Below, piece after piece: positions 10,851 through 21,150 of a stretch of DNA of 64,000 nucleotides. The DNA comes from Undaria pinnatifida (lineage: Eukaryota; Sar; Phaeophyceae; Laminariales; Alariaceae), in contig JABAKD010000008.1 in NCBI GenBank assembly GCA_012845835.1, positions 3,337,651-3,401,650 on the forward strand. The letters are read 5' to 3'. Position 1 is the first letter of the stretch. Each line of letters opens with the position of its first letter. Below the pieces are notes generated by a model, which ran no database searches, was not told the origin of the DNA, and saw nothing but the letters and a program-made list of their open reading frames with translations. Position numbers and translations under genes: made by a program.

Positions 10851-11318
10851 GAAAAAAAAAGAAAAAGGTAAGGGACAGACCATGCATCCTACGGTAGAGG
10901 TGAGCCTCATTTCCCCCCGAGGGTCTTCAATAACCCTTTTAGTACCGCAGCCCCGACGTGGGGGCAAAACACTTGAAGTTAGACTAGCAAAACACACCAG
11001 GAGTGTTGGAAATGGGTTAAGAGCTGTATACTTCACCCAAAACTTGATTCATGACAACAACAGTTGTTATTTTAACACCGCTAAAATATCCCATCCATGG
11101 GCCAGCCGTAGGACTAGATTATAACGGAAAACCAACTTGATTTGGAATGAGTTGGGCAGTTCTTCAGTTGTAGAAGCCCCGTCATACAAAATCAACTCGG
11201 CCCAAACAAACTGACACCGCGCCTGCCGCACGCATCGAACAACAATACAAATAAATGGACGTGACGATCGTGATGTCGCTTTATCGCTTCATCGTGTGTT
11301 CTTGAATACCAAAACAGC

Positions 11319-11507
11319 ATGTTTAACAAGATGGACGCAGCCGAAATCGGGGCCATGGCGGCTGGACAGGCAGGCGCTACGGGGCCCTTGATGATGTTTG
11401 CGCAGGTTGGAGCCGTCATGGAAGGGTCAGGGTCAGAGCCTGGGGGGGGCGAGGGGGGCGCGATGTCGAAGGAAGAGACGGACGACCTCGGCGGCCGTCT
11501 TCAGCAC
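11319..11507 (+). CDS. Candidate first exon, function unknown
   Basis: The frame starts ATG TTT AAC AAG ATG and codes 63 residues beginning MFNKMDAAEIGAMAAGQAG. It is followed at 11508 by a good splice donor, GTGAGCG. The protein is alanine/glycine/methionine-rich, then has a G/E linker, then MSKEETDDLGGRLQH. The last 44 bases recur at 14772-14815 with about 34 identities, and there too GTGAGCG follows. A second copy ending at the same donor favours a true exon boundary. The family is not recognised and no downstream exon chain can be proved. A chance GC-rich frame is the alternative. Confidence 0.45.
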
Positions 11508-11814
11508 GTGAGCGAACGCGCGTTATCAGATAGGGGTAACACTCTGTTGGCTTGAAGAGCCCTTCTCAATTACACTAACAAGAAATTCCCAATACCGTGC
11601 CGTTGTAATATCAGTGATTTTCCATGGTATATATTTCTTCTATGCAAGTTTCCTCCTCGGGAATATGGTTGGCTTGAAATCTCGGGTGTGTCGCAATCCG
11701 AAAAGGAGAGCATAGGCGTCCCTATGAGCCTCGCAGGTATAACATAAAAATACATGTTTAGTCAAGTGCTTTTTGGTGTTAAGTGGAGAAGTGTTTTGTC
11801 ATACTTGACTGGTG

Positions 11815-12108
11815 GCTCGCTGCGCGAGAAGGCACTTGACGATCGTCGGGAGTGGCGGAATGTTTTATCACAATTGACTGCGCGAGAAGTCACTTGGCGA
11901 TCGTCTGGAGTGGCGGAATGTTTTTTCACACTGGACTGCGCGAGAAGGCACTTGGCGATCGTCGGGAGTGGCTGAATGATTTTTCACACTGGATTGCGCG
12001 AGAAGGCACTTGGCGATCGTCGGGAGTGGCTGAATGTTTTGTCACACTTGACTGCGCGAGAAGGCACTTGGCGATCGTCGGGAGTGGCGGAATGTTTCGC
12101 CGGCGACT
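11815..12108 (+). repeat. 58-bp minisatellite, about five units
   Basis: The unit contains GCGCGAGAAGGCACTTGGCG, then ATCGTCGGGAGTGG, then GAATGTTTTTTCACAC. Units begin near 11822, 11880, 11938, 11996 and 12054. Because 58 is not a multiple of three, the frames seen across it change register in every unit, so it is not coding. Confidence 0.9.
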
Positions 12109-12334
12109 TTCGCTTTGAGGCGGAGAATGTCACCGATAGGATGCTCGTACTTAGTCCCCTGTAAAGGGAACAGCAGAATTTGGCGAGGAAGGCCGCATGG
12201 TGTGATGACAATGTGCGCATAGGTTACGTTGTACGCAGGTGTAGGATGTAACGTGCTGAAAGACACGAACACTTGTTACAGGACGCACAGCCGTAGCTGG
12301 AGACGCGTAGTCTAGACTACATACATGGGAGATG

Positions 12335-13040
12335 ATGCATACACAGGTGATGGAAGGGATGTGTACCGCAGGAACGCTGGAGGAGGGTGAGGTAGTATGG
12401 CAGGTTCGAACACGTACGCATATCCTACACACGCAAACACACAGGAGTAATGCTGCGCTACACATGTCATGTATGTGCTACACACAGACAGCGATAGCTG
12501 TGTGCACACCGTTGTACACACCCGCATACACGGGTGATGGAAGGGATTAGTACCACCGCAGGAACGCTGGAGGAAGGTGAGGTAGTATGGCAGGTTCGAA
12601 CACGTACGCGCATCCTACATACATACGCGAACACACAGGAGTACTGCTGCGCTACACATGTAGACTATGTGCTACACACAGCGAGAGATGTGTGCACACC
12701 GCTGTACATACACACACTGCTGTGACCATGCTGAGCGCTCAGCGTATAAGCAGTGCCGTGTACACACCTGCATTCACATGGGATGGAAGGGATTTGTACC
12801 GCAGGAGGAGCGCTGGAGGAAGGTGAGGTAGTATGGCAGGTTCGAAGACGTACGCATTCACATGTGATGGAAGGGATTTGTACCGCAGGAGCGCTGGAGG
12901 AAGGGGAGGTAGTATGGCAGGTTCGAAGACGTACGCATTCACATGTGATGGAAGGGATTTGTACCGCAGGAGCGCTGGAGGAAGGTGAGGTAGTATGGCA
13001 GGTTCGAACACGTACGGGTATCCTACACACGCAAACACAC
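12335..13040 (+). repeat. Composite minisatellite with GGTTCGAA-bearing units
   Basis: A core of GTGATGGAAGGGAT, GTACCGCAGGA, GCTGGAGGAAGGTGAGGTAG and TATGGCAGGTTCGAANACGT occurs five times, near 12338, 12535, 12778, 12858 and 12940. The first two are about 200 bp apart and the last three about 80 bp apart, so unit length changes along the array. GCAGGTTCGAA resembles a tRNA B box. Confidence 0.9.
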
Positions 13041-13399
13041 AGGAGTACTGCTGCGCTACCCATGTATGTACCACACAGAGAGAGCCCTGTGAATGTGTAT
13101 CGGAAGAGTTGGTGTCCCCAGTCGTCAAGATACCGCTCTGCTGTAGGGACGTTCCGCTGCACGGTGTGTGCAAAGATTCTGCCGCAGCACGAGGAGGTGG
13201 TACGCCGTAAGGTTTGAAGAGGGCGAAGAACACGCAGCCGCAGGGAAGGAGGAGCCTAGAACGAGCGAAGAGGCTCATAGCAGACACCCACAGCACGCGG
13301 CGGAGATGAGCTGCGACAGGAACCAGCGAGAGAAAGTATGCAGCAGCCGAACTGAAGGACGCAGTCGCCGCCGTACGCAGACACGGCAGACCACACAGG

Positions 13400-14500
13400 G
13401 CAGGATCGAACAGCAGAGGCGCAAGTTCCAGCGCAACGCCGAGGAGCGCAGTGTATCCGACGAGGGATATAAATAGAGGGTGTGCGGTGTGCGCTGCGAG
13501 GGTGTTCGTGCCAGGGTGTAGTTCGTAGCGCCGTTTGATTTGAAGCGCGGCCGTTTGATTGCAGACACGGCAGACCGCAAGGGCAGGATCGAACAGCAGA
13601 GGCGCAAACGTTCCAGCGTAACGCCGAAGAGCGCGGTGTACCCGAGAAGGGATAGAAAAAGAGGGTGCGCGGTGTGCGCTGCTCGTTGTTTGCGTGCCAG
13701 GGTGTAGTTCGTAGCGCCGTTTGATTTGAAGCGCAGCCGTTTGAATTTAAGGGTTTGTAAGGACGAGGAGGGTTTTTTGGGAAGGGTTGTTTTGTTCGCA
13801 GCCCAGGGCACAACGAAGTGAAATGTTTTTGCTGTGTGTTGTGTTGGTTGTCCCGCACGAGCAGGATCGAACAGCAGAGGCGCAAACGTTCCAGCGCATG
13901 CACCACCAGCGCTGGGTTGGCAGGGCAGCCGAACGGTGCTTGGATGCTACTACTAGCAGTGTAGTGTGTGTTGGTGTTGGTGTGTGTGTCCCAAAATGCA
14001 CCCACGAGCTGTTTGCGTGCCAGGGTGTAGTTCGTCGCGCCATTTGATTGGAATCGCAGCCGTTTGAATTTCATGGTTTTGTAAGGACGAGGAGGGTCTT
14101 TTGGGAAGGGACGTTTTTTCCGCATCCCAGGGTACAACGAAGTGAAATGTTTTTGCTGTGTGTTGTGTTTTTTTTGTTGTCCCGCATCGTGATGTAGCAG
14201 GATCGAACAGCAGAGGCGCAAACGTTCCAGCGCATGCACCACCAGCGCTGGGTTGGCAGGCCAGCCGAAGGGTGCTTGTATGCTACTACTAGCAGTGTAG
14301 AGTGTGTTGGTGTTGGTGTGTGTGTCCCAAAATGCACCACCAGCACTGGGTTGGCAGGGCAGCCGAACTGTGCTTGGATGGCAGCCGCACGGTGCTTGGA
14401 TGGTACTAGCAGTGTAGTGTGTTGGTGTTGATGTATGTGCTGAGTTGGCAGGGCAGCCGAACGGTGCTTGGATGTTAGTAGCAGTGTCGGGGGGGGGGGG
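13400..14500 (+). repeat. Satellite-like array, ~323-bp unit
   Basis: TGCGTGCCAGGGTGTAGTTC recurs near 13691 and 14014 (323 bp apart), with a shortened unit near 13506. AGGATCGAACAGCAGAGGCG recurs near 13403, 13587, 13864 and 14200. Inner TTGGCAGGGCAGCCGAACGG repeats add further duplication at 13915-14480. Long minus-strand frames in this region are repeat-derived. Confidence 0.85.
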
Positions 14501-14771
14501 ACAGTGTGCGTTGGAAGGACCCTCACCAGTGTGCGTTCGAAAAAGTACATGGAAAAACTATTGTATGTATTTTTAACAACAAGTTATTGAAGTTATTGAA
14601 AAATAATGAAAAAACAGTCAGCCGCCTAGCCGCCGGGCAAGGAGCTGGGCAAGTAACACCGACTATTCATAGCGATTTTATACTGCAGTTTAGTCTGTAT
14701 ACCTAGGCCATTAGATTGTCCATTGGGCTGAATTTCCAATTTTTGTCCGAAACAACGCAGTTTTTGGGTGC

Positions 14772-14815
14772 TATCGAAGGAAGAGACGGATGACGCCAGC
14801 GGTTGTCTCCACCGC
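14772..14815 (+). CDS. Diverged second copy of the exon end at 11464-11507
   Basis: Forty-four bases match 11464-11507 with about 34 identities and keep the residues SKEETDD. GTGAGCG again follows at 14816. Upstream of 14772 the similarity stops. It may be a duplicated exon of the same gene or part of a paralogue. The longer open frame that runs through the donor (14768-15067) is hydrophobic and not recognised. Confidence 0.35.
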
Positions 14816-15052
14816 GTGAGCGTTTGTTGGTTGCGCCAGCGGCATGGGCCACGCAATCGAGGCCCAGTGCTAATCTGGGAACCCTCCTACTCGCGACCGA
14901 TGCCTGCGAAGGCCCACTGTTTCCTATTGTTGGGAAATGCCCTTTTTATTACAGCTCCTTCTTTGATTATCTACGCGGTTATTTGTTGGTGTTTTCGGCT
15001 CTGTGTGTTGGGCCGTCTTGGTACGCCATTGACAATAGAGTCTTTGCGGGAG

Positions 15053-15330
15053 ACCAAATTTGGTTAAGTAGAACTTGTATAATATTAGTGTTGTGTTGAA
15101 ACCGACGAACGTCGTAAGGGCTAGGCCAGTCCAACCTATCAACACTTGACTCAAAAACGGGCCAAAATGACACATCTAACGTAGTTTTTCGCCGGTTAGG
15201 TTGTCCTTGGCTTACAGCTTATGGCATTTTTAGCCTATGTTTTCGCGGGGCTGGGTTAGCCTTGGGCTGTGACGTTCGTCGGTTCCAATGCTTTACTAAA
15301 TTTTTCCTACCCGACCAAATTTGGTGTTTC
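15053..15330. repeat. Imperfect inverted repeat with ~100-bp spacer
   Basis: The left arm (about 15053-15140) has GACCAAATTTGGT, GAAACCGACGAACGTC and AGGGCTAGGCC. The right arm (about 15240-15330) has the same blocks in reverse complement (GACGTTCGTCGGTTCC, GACCAAATTTGG). It looks like a decayed miniature element. Confidence 0.6.
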
Positions 15331-15516
15331 GCAAACACGCTAGTGGTGAACTTTCTCTTTATCGTTGTGTTCGACGTGGCCGCTCGCACTAGACGATTCA
15401 TTTTCGCCACCTACCTGCAAGCCACGAGCTGCCTTGGATCAGTTCACGCTCGCTGGACTCTCCTTCCGTTGCCTTCTCTTTGCCGTTTCTCGCGTGATCT
15501 TCGTTTCTTTCGCCAG

Positions 15517-15609
15517 ATGGCACAACTCGGCGGCCTGGAGTTAGCGGTCTACGCGATCGACCCCGGCTCCGTGCTGGTGTCAACGCAAAGAGGGTGGGAA
15601 GGAAAGGAG
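15517..15609 (+). CDS. Candidate 31-codon internal exon
   Basis: TTCGTTTCTTTCGCCAG ends at 15516 as a good acceptor, and GTGAGG starts at 15610 as a donor. The exon is 93 bases, phase 0 to 0, and begins MAQLGGLELAVYAIDPGSVL. A diverged second copy at about 16009-16064 keeps PSSVLASTQ and GKE and again ends at a GT. The family is unknown. It could belong to the same gene as the 11.3 and 14.8 kb islands. Confidence 0.4.
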
Positions 15610-16008
15610 GTGAGGAGTTTTGCTGATAATCACTGCGAGTACTGTTTGGAAAAATATTCAATTCGACAATGTACAGCATGAGCTTTGATCCATTTCCAAC
15701 TCCTATTTTTTTCCCAGTCTAACGCTTAAGTGTTTTGTCTTCATGTCTGGAGTCCGGTGCTAGAAGATCACTCATTAATAGTTTCCCAGAAAGAAAGCAG
15801 AAGAACACCAAGCGAAACGTACGAAAGTAGTCAACCTCAATGATCGCTTGGTTCGTTCGTCAGTTAATGGGTGGTTGTTAAAGACAAAAGTACACGAGAG
15901 CGGGAGGGCAAGGATACGCGGAGCCCTGTCTTGATCACTGTGGTCATCATTTTAGTTTGTGTATCGGTTCATGTGTTTTTGTAAGGGTGGAAAATTCACC
16001 TCAGCCGC

Positions 16009-16064
16009 GAGATGATCCCAGCTCGGTGCTGGCGTCGACGCAAATAGAGTGGGGGGGTAAGGAG
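16009..16064 (+). CDS. Diverged copy of the 15.5-kb exon
   Basis: The segment ending AAGGAG before GTGCGG keeps the order SVLxST then GKE seen at 15562-15609. An indel near GGGGGGTAAG alters the centre. It may be a decayed exon copy. Confidence 0.3.
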
Positions 16065-16329
16065 GTGCGGATATTTTTTACAGTCACAATGATCGTTTGG
16101 TTTGTTTTTCTTGTATCTGGCATGTATGTACGAGTGGGAACCCTGGCTTGCAGGGTTCGGGCCGAAAATAACTCTCTAAACTAGTATAATCTGTTAATTG
16201 TTTTTATTGAACATACTGTTTCGCACTTATTCCAAGCAACCCTATCGTTCTTACTTTTTGATCCCAGCCGATTTGCCCTCGCTTAATGGTACTAATATCT
16301 TGTCTAACCATCTCTTGAGGAGGGATGCC

Positions 16330-17240
16330 CTATTGTGTATTCGTCCTCCGGCGGATGGGCAAAGTAAAGCTTGAGCGGACAGATCATGGATCCCTACCGT
16401 TGACGATATAAACATTTCAGAGAAGATCTGTATGGTCTAGCTCATGTTAGTGGGTTAGAGCCGTACGATCTGCATCGTCTAGCAACTACTTCCAGGGTTG
16501 GATCTGTACTCTATAGATACAGATCCTGCATAACATACGATCATAACGGCAGATACGAGATGTACTGTAGATTATCTAGATCGTGATCTATCAGAGGATT
16601 GCAACACTTCTACACACTGTATCACGTGTCAAATTACTTTGGTTGCCGAAACGACGGCGCTGCCGTTTGTCGAGCTTACTTGTACTCATAGCGGAGTCTG
16701 ATACGTGTGATTCGCGTAACTGCTAATGTTCTGCGGAGATTGCGGTGTGGTTTTGTGTTTCCCAGAAAGCGTGCATGCATATATCTCTCGGATACCGTTT
16801 TTAGGTCCTGGGATATGGGAGAGGGCGATCCCCCCCTTTCACTTCGCTGTTGAGCACTGAATTAAGTGCGACTAGTGTATCCCTAGTTTCCTGCTTATGG
16901 CTGCCTCATGGTGCTTCCATGCTCAACCCACCCATCCTCGTAAAGTTCACCCTCGTCCACGACTTAGTTCATTACCATTGTGCCGTGATTGTGTGTTAAA
17001 CGAACTCAGTAGCCGAAACAACGGTGCTCTCGTTGTATTGAATGCGTAACACTCATTCGCGTGGGTTGTGGGCTCTGCGTTATATAGGGTCAGTCCTAAC
17101 GAACGCAAAATAAAATGTCAGGAATTGTGACGAAAAATAAGGTGACCTTTTTTCGCGAAACCGTGATGTTTGTCAGGAAAGCTTGACTGTGAATAAATTT
17201 TAAACACATTCCATAAAAAAATGATGTCAGGATCTACTAC
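16330..17240. repeat. Decayed dispersed repeats
   Basis: Contains a retroposon-tail remnant (CGTCCTCCGGCGGATGGGCA at about 16344), TCTAGATCGTGATC blocks, and GCCGAAACNACGG blocks near 16645 and 17015 that recur near 19562 and 19875. From about 17087 it includes one end of a family C miniature element (GGGTCAGTCCTAACGAACG). No gene is seen. Confidence 0.5.
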
Positions 17241-17479
17241 TGTTAGATGCGCGCGTAAGGTGTGTTTTATAGCCGGTACCAGCAAACAAAAGTGTCCCTC
17301 GGTCGTTATGAGTGCAAATGAACTTCAAAACTTGAACCAATCACAAGCGAGTCGAAAGACAGCAGATGCCATCAAAAATAAAAAATTCAGCAGCCCAAAA
17401 CGAACAGTCACCGTAATTATTCCATCAGTCAGGAGATTCACTGATGATGGGCAAATTGAAACGATGAGTATGTCTGGTT

Positions 17480-18660
17480 ATTAATATAGGAACAAGAAAG
17501 AACGAAACTGTTTGGCAACCAGCAGCAGCATCATCAGCATCATCAGCAGTAGTAGCAGTAGCAGCAGCGAAGGATGGAAGATTTTGCAGACAATCTGATG
17601 CCTCCCTCTTGCATCATATATGCATTCTGCATCGGCTGCCTGTTGCATGTCCTTCACTTCTCCGTGAACGCGGGCATGGAGAACGCTCGCTTTCTGCCTG
17701 TGTCTTGCTTTTGCTGCCCCCGCCCTCTGTCTTAATCTTGCTCTCACCCTCGCTCACATCTTCGATAACGACAAACGGCCGTAAGTAATCTATTTTCGAT
17801 ACTCTCGTCCACTTCGAATTCAAACGGGACTGCGATCTCGGCGGGGACAGGCGAGTGCCTCCTGCTTGAGCGACCGGACCGCCTGGTCGATCCTTCGCCT
17901 GTAGCTAGTGCAGTGGATAGGGTGTCGAATTTTGTCCGCTGGCGCCTTGCCTGTAATCGCCGAGAACACGGCGGGTTGTCGAGCAACAAACAGCAGCAGG
18001 CATATAAAAAAAGTATATCAGCAACTGGAGCTTGCCTATACCCAGTCTAAGTTAAAATATAAATGCCGAACACACTCGGTACGTATTATTCGAAGTACGA
18101 CGATATTCATAATGCCACTTAGGTATATACCACCCGTATAAAACGTGTACCAGGTACCTGTCACGGTATGCTATATTTTACTTAGGTTTCAAATGATAAA
18201 AAAAATGATCGGCCGAAGTCACTGAGCCAAGAGGACGATGCAAAAAGAGGACGAGTGCTGCTGCTGCTGCTGCTGCTGCTGCTGATGCTGCTGATGCTCA
18301 CCTGTTTCTCCAGACCAGCCGCTTGTGCCTGATCCGCCCTCCTCCCCTCCACCTCGACTTCCAGTGCCGCTTGAGCTTCGCGCGTGTCTGCTTGAGCGTG
18401 CTTCCTCCTCTTCGGCAATTCGGCTCCCACATCATTCCTCAATAGATCTAATTTTCTCCGATGACTGTTTGTGCTGTTCGACGTCCTCAGCGCATCGAGC
18501 AACGGCCGCAATACGGGCTCGCCTCGCGCCGTTGTTCAGTCGCTGCAAACGCTTGGTAGTCACCACGCTGCGCGGGAAATCGCAGCGCGCCTCATCACCC
18601 CCATCTCGGCGAGCGACCATGCCGTCCGATGGACGAGCTAGTTGCTAGTTTTTCTAAGAG
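17480..18660 (-). other. Possible decayed or spliced coding region with microsatellites
   Basis: Minus-strand frames include a charged, coiled-coil-like stretch (about 18500-18305) that ends GLEKQ next to a GTGAGC donor, and a frame starting at 18620. They lie in different registers, so a single gene would need introns or has broken. (CTG)n lies at about 18257-18300, and mixed CAG/CAT/TAG repeats at about 17520-17570. The family is not recognised. Confidence 0.3.
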
Positions 18661-18960
18661 CCTCTCTCTTTGTTTTTTCGTTTTTTTCGATCTCGGCTTC
18701 TTCGAACCTCGGTTATGATTGGCCATTTTATCTCATTACCCTATACAGGATCTTCTATTACTTCGGCTGTACTGGTCGGATCAATGCGCGGTTTGTTTTG
18801 TGACATAGCTAAACAACCCAGCTAGTGTCTGTACCGTTTACTCGTTCCATTACCATCCACGTCATAGACCTTCCCTGCAAATTTACAGAAACCATATCAC
18901 TTATTACTTTTCCAGTTGAAATATGATCGACAGAGACCCCGGAAACGGTAATCTAGTCTA

Positions 18961-19230
18961 GACCAAGGCTACGGTAGGGGGGGTACCCCCATTTTCACTG
19001 GTGTGTTTGAGCCACTCGCACGAGTAGCTCTGTACCCTAAGGATGAAGATGGTTTAGGTACTTGGTTCGGCGCAGCTTAGATCACCTTAAACATTGCGGA
19101 TTGATTTCGTCAATGTGAAACATAAAGAATACGTAAGATCGCATAGGAACAAAGGGGTTACTCGCGCGAGTGACCCCTAGCCACTGAAATAAAAGGCCCA
19201 AAAGGGGACCCCCCTACCGTAGCCTGGGTC
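18961..19230. mobile_element. Family B miniature inverted-repeat element, best copy
   Basis: The left end GACCAAGGCTACGGTAGGGG and the reverse complement of the right end (GACCCAGGCTACGGTAGGGG) match closely. The 270-bp body has no coding frame. TCTA flanks both sides (18957-18960 and 19231-19234) as a likely target-site duplication. A palindromic TACTCGCGCGAGTGACCCC lies inside, and related copies occur at 23994, 24312 and, more decayed, 19595. It is a non-autonomous element, and the transposase family that moved it is not identified. Confidence 0.8.
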
Positions 19231-19594
19231 TCTAGGTAGGAAACACGACTTAAAACCGTTTCTAGAAGTTTGGAGGCCGGATTCGTACCGTATGGTGAAC
19301 ATTTTGGGATCTGGTGACGATATGCAGTGTGCTCTAAACTCAAGATGTTTTGAGCCTAAACGGATGGTGGGTGTCGCCTTGCTCGAGATTTGGTCTCTTG
19401 GTTGACTATTTTGTTGTGAAGGTCTTGAATTTCATCGTGTCACTTTTTTGCGATCGTTAAGGACCTTACGCGCGACTCTAACTGTAATGATCTAGATCTT
19501 GATCTGTACAAGGCCTGTAACACTTACTCTGGTATACTTTATGTGTCGGTGTGTGTTTAACCCGCTTGCCGACACGGCGGCGCTGCCGTCGCCC

Positions 19595-19795
19595 CGGGCT
19601 GTGGTAGGGGACATGTTATGACCCCGTTTTTCTCAGCCAGGTTTAGGCCACTAACGCGAGCGGCCTTGTACCTCTCGTTGGCGCAAGGTCCCGAACAGTT
19701 TCATCAAGCCAGTGCATATCGCCAAATAAGAACGTGCTTTTACGGAATATTTAGGGTATAGCTTCCCTCGCGCGCGTGACACCGAGCGGGCAGGA
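19595..19795. repeat. Decayed family B copy
   Basis: Shares GGTAGGGGACA, CCCCGTTTTTCTCAGCCAGG, GGCCACTAACGCGAG and CGCGCGCGTGAC-type blocks with the better copies, in the same order. The terminal repeats are lost. Confidence 0.4.
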
Positions 19796-19954
19796 GAGGT
19801 AGAAAACGTTGAAAGTAAGTAGGCTTCAATACAGTCACAGCCACTTTATTATGTGTCAAGTAAGTGTGAAATGAACTCGGTTGTCGAAACAACCGCGCTG
19901 CCGTTGTGTTGAATGCGCAATAGTCATTCGTTTGTTTGTGTGTTCCGCCTTGTT

Positions 19955-20202
19955 GGGTCATTCCTAACAAACGTACAAGAAAATGTTGCGAATCGTGCCC
20001 AAAAACGTGACCTTTTTCGGGAATCGTGATGCTCGTCAAGAATCTTGACTTTGAATAGTTTTGAAAAAGATCCACAAAAATGAATGTTAGCATTCCTGAC
20101 AAGAAACGTGATTGTTTTTAACGTGATAGTTCACAGTTTGAAAATGTCAGGAATCGTTTTGTCAGCAATCACGTTTTTTTTCCCGTTCGTTAGGAACGAT
20201 CC
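19955..20202. mobile_element. Family C miniature inverted-repeat element
   Basis: The left end GGGTCATTCCTAACAAACG and the reverse complement of the right end (GGATCGTTCCTAACGAACG) form 19-bp terminal inverted repeats. The 248-bp interior is built from repeated TCAGGAATCGT, TCACGTTTTT and TTGTCAG motifs in both directions. The flanks are TT on each side, too short to prove a duplication. Related pieces lie at 17087 and 10615. Confidence 0.75.
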
Positions 20203-20384
20203 TTAATCCCCTAACTTCCCTCGTTCCGTCGTCCCCGCAAAATTGTCAACGAAAACACGAAAAACAAAATTCCGCTGCAGATATTGGACTTCCTTCTGTC
20301 GCGCCCCGAAGTGTCCAAGGTCACTTGGAATTCGAAGGATTTTTTTCCTCCGGTGGACAGGGATGAAATGTAATAACAGAAATG

Positions 20385-20520
20385 AGCCGTGACTACAGAG
20401 AGGAGCTGCGACAACAGATATAAACTGTGCCAACAGAGATGCTCTGTGACAACAGAGATAATCAGCGACAACAGAGATCACGTGCTGTATCAGAGATGGG
20501 CTCCGGCAGCAGAGATGAGC
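20385..20520 (+). repeat. Short tandem array of GTGACAACAGAGAT-like units
   Basis: About five units of 25-28 bp containing GCGACAACAGAGAT or variants. The frames across it are low complexity and not coding. Confidence 0.7.
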
Positions 20521-20889
20521 CATATCCACATTTGGGGCTTACGTGGGCGGTTCCCGACGTTTTCGAAGCTTTCTGTTTTTAAAAGCGCTCATTGGGCTTT
20601 TGCCGTCTTTGGTTTTGCGTCGAAAAACGTTGTTATCGTGCTTGAGGCAGAGCCCTTGTGAACCACCGCGTGTAGCGCTGCCTTCCGCCAGTGGCTAATG
20701 AGATTCTAGCGGTGGTGTGTGCTGATGTTCGCTTTGTTGCGCCCATAGTCGGTGGTATAATAAGTTCTGGTTTCGGTTTTAGTTTGTCCGATGCGAGGTC
20801 GCATTCCCTGAACGTTCGTGGTGTTTTTCATGTAGCTCCGGCACCAGAAATACTTGCAGTTTGGTCATGTTGTCCATGCCGCACGATGC

Positions 20890-21150
20890 TGTTGTTCGAG
20901 GATGCATTATGGTGCTGCTGATGGGGGGTGTCGCGATGCTATTGCTTGATTGTCCTGGTGTTGGAGGATATGTCGCGATGCTATTGCTGGGAAAAACTTG
21001 GTGGTGCTGGTGTTGGAGAATGTATCGCTGTGCTGGAATAATCATAACCGTGGTGCTGCTGTTGGATTATGTATCGTGGTCGTGTTGTTGGATGAGTTTA
21101 GGTTTTGTTTGTTGGAAGATGCGTCGTGATGCTATTGTTGGAGGTGACGT
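20890..21150 (+). repeat. Imperfect tandem array of TGTTGGAGGATATGTCGCGATG units
   Basis: GTTGGAGGATATGTCGCG, GTTGGAGAATGTATCGCT, GTTGGATTATGTATCGTG and GTTGGAAGATGCGTCGTG follow one another every 50-60 bp, each ending in a GATGCTATTG-type block. No gene is supported. Confidence 0.65.

Noticed and set aside
11815-12108. Regularly spaced repeats, CRISPR-like at first sight
   Set aside because: There are no unique spacers; the whole 58-bp unit repeats, the genome is eukaryotic and no cas genes are present.
11754-12272. Series of ~70-codon frames with near-identical peptides
   Set aside because: The 58-bp repeat unit shifts register each time, so these are shadows of the minisatellite.
12665-14550. 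Several long minus-strand frames (up to 328 codons)
   Set aside because: They cross the tandem arrays and repeat with them; no family features.
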